DNA of 31,272 nt from an uncultured Collinsella sp. (lineage in GTDB: Bacteria > Actinomycetota > Coriobacteriia > Coriobacteriales > Coriobacteriaceae). Positions 31,249-31,272 of this stretch are shown one piece after another; position 1 is the stretch's first letter, and each line of letters opens with the position of its first letter. The notes beneath the pieces are model-generated. The model made no database searches. It was not told the DNA's origin and was given only the letters and a program-made list of their open reading frames with translations. The stretch spans positions 1-31,272 of the forward strand of contig CALEBN010000064.1 in assembly GCA_937943045.1 (NCBI GenBank), given 5' to 3'. The position numbers and the translations under genes were made by a program.

Positions 31249-31272
31249 CGGGGGCCGGGGCGGGTTAAGTTT
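31249..31272 (+). repeat. Partial copy related to the 40-bp repeat arm, cut by the edge
   Basis: CGGGGGCCG (31249-31257) and CGGGTTAAGTTT (31261-31272) match the GC-rich core and end of the left arm, the second at 11 of 12 bases, with three extra bases between. The match runs in the same direction as the left arm. A second unit of the same family may begin here. Confidence 0.45.

Overview
The window is a chromosomal stretch of a high-GC Gram-positive anaerobe. The actinobacterial nucleoid protein mIHF beside gmk and rpoZ, a fermentative AdhE, an NAD-linked PyrK/PyrD-1B pair, a rhodanese-less ThiI and roughly 60% GC (judged by eye) point to Coriobacteriia, most likely Collinsella. That identification is an inference from gene content, not from a database search.

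Layout. (1) 1-1915, minus strand: the 5' part of adhE (aldehyde/alcohol dehydrogenase), running off the left edge. (2) 2068-3118: a REP-associated tyrosine (RAYT, IS200-like) transposase gene enclosed by two ~52-bp elements in inverted orientation. (3) 3122-3474, minus: rpmB with its own promoter and terminator. (4) 3701-9184, plus: a pyrimidine operon, pyrR-pyrB-pyrC-pyrK-pyrD-pyrF, behind a leader that looks like an attenuator. carAB and pyrE are not in this cluster. (5) 9185-11880: an intergenic stem-loop region, then mihF-gmk-rpoZ-thiI and a strong terminator. (6) 11881-16101: comEA-comEC (DNA uptake) and holA (Pol III delta). (7) 16151-20692: rpsT with a structured leader and a strong terminator, then lepA (probably leaderless), dusB and hemW. 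(8) 20694-28100: two dnaJ-type genes in tandem, the first ending in membrane segments instead of its second substrate-binding domain, then mtaB, phoH, ybeY, dgkA, era and recO, mostly overlapping or nearly so. (9) 28125-30967: rpsO and pnp, each with a structured leader and its own terminator. (10) 30960-31272: non-coding DNA with a 40-bp perfect inverted repeat (148 bp overall) and the start of what looks like a related copy at the right edge.

Apart from the transposase this is core housekeeping sequence: UMP synthesis, ribosome parts and translation factors, tRNA modification (thiI, dusB, mtaB), RNA processing (ybeY, pnp), ribosome assembly (era), chaperones, repair and uptake. The coding content is ordinary. 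The unusual material is in the RAYT/REP-like unit, the giant hairpin after pnp, the membrane-tethered DnaJ variant, the acidic N-terminal extension of Era, and the structured leaders of pyrR, rpsT and pnp. I saw no tRNA, rRNA, CRISPR array or prophage.
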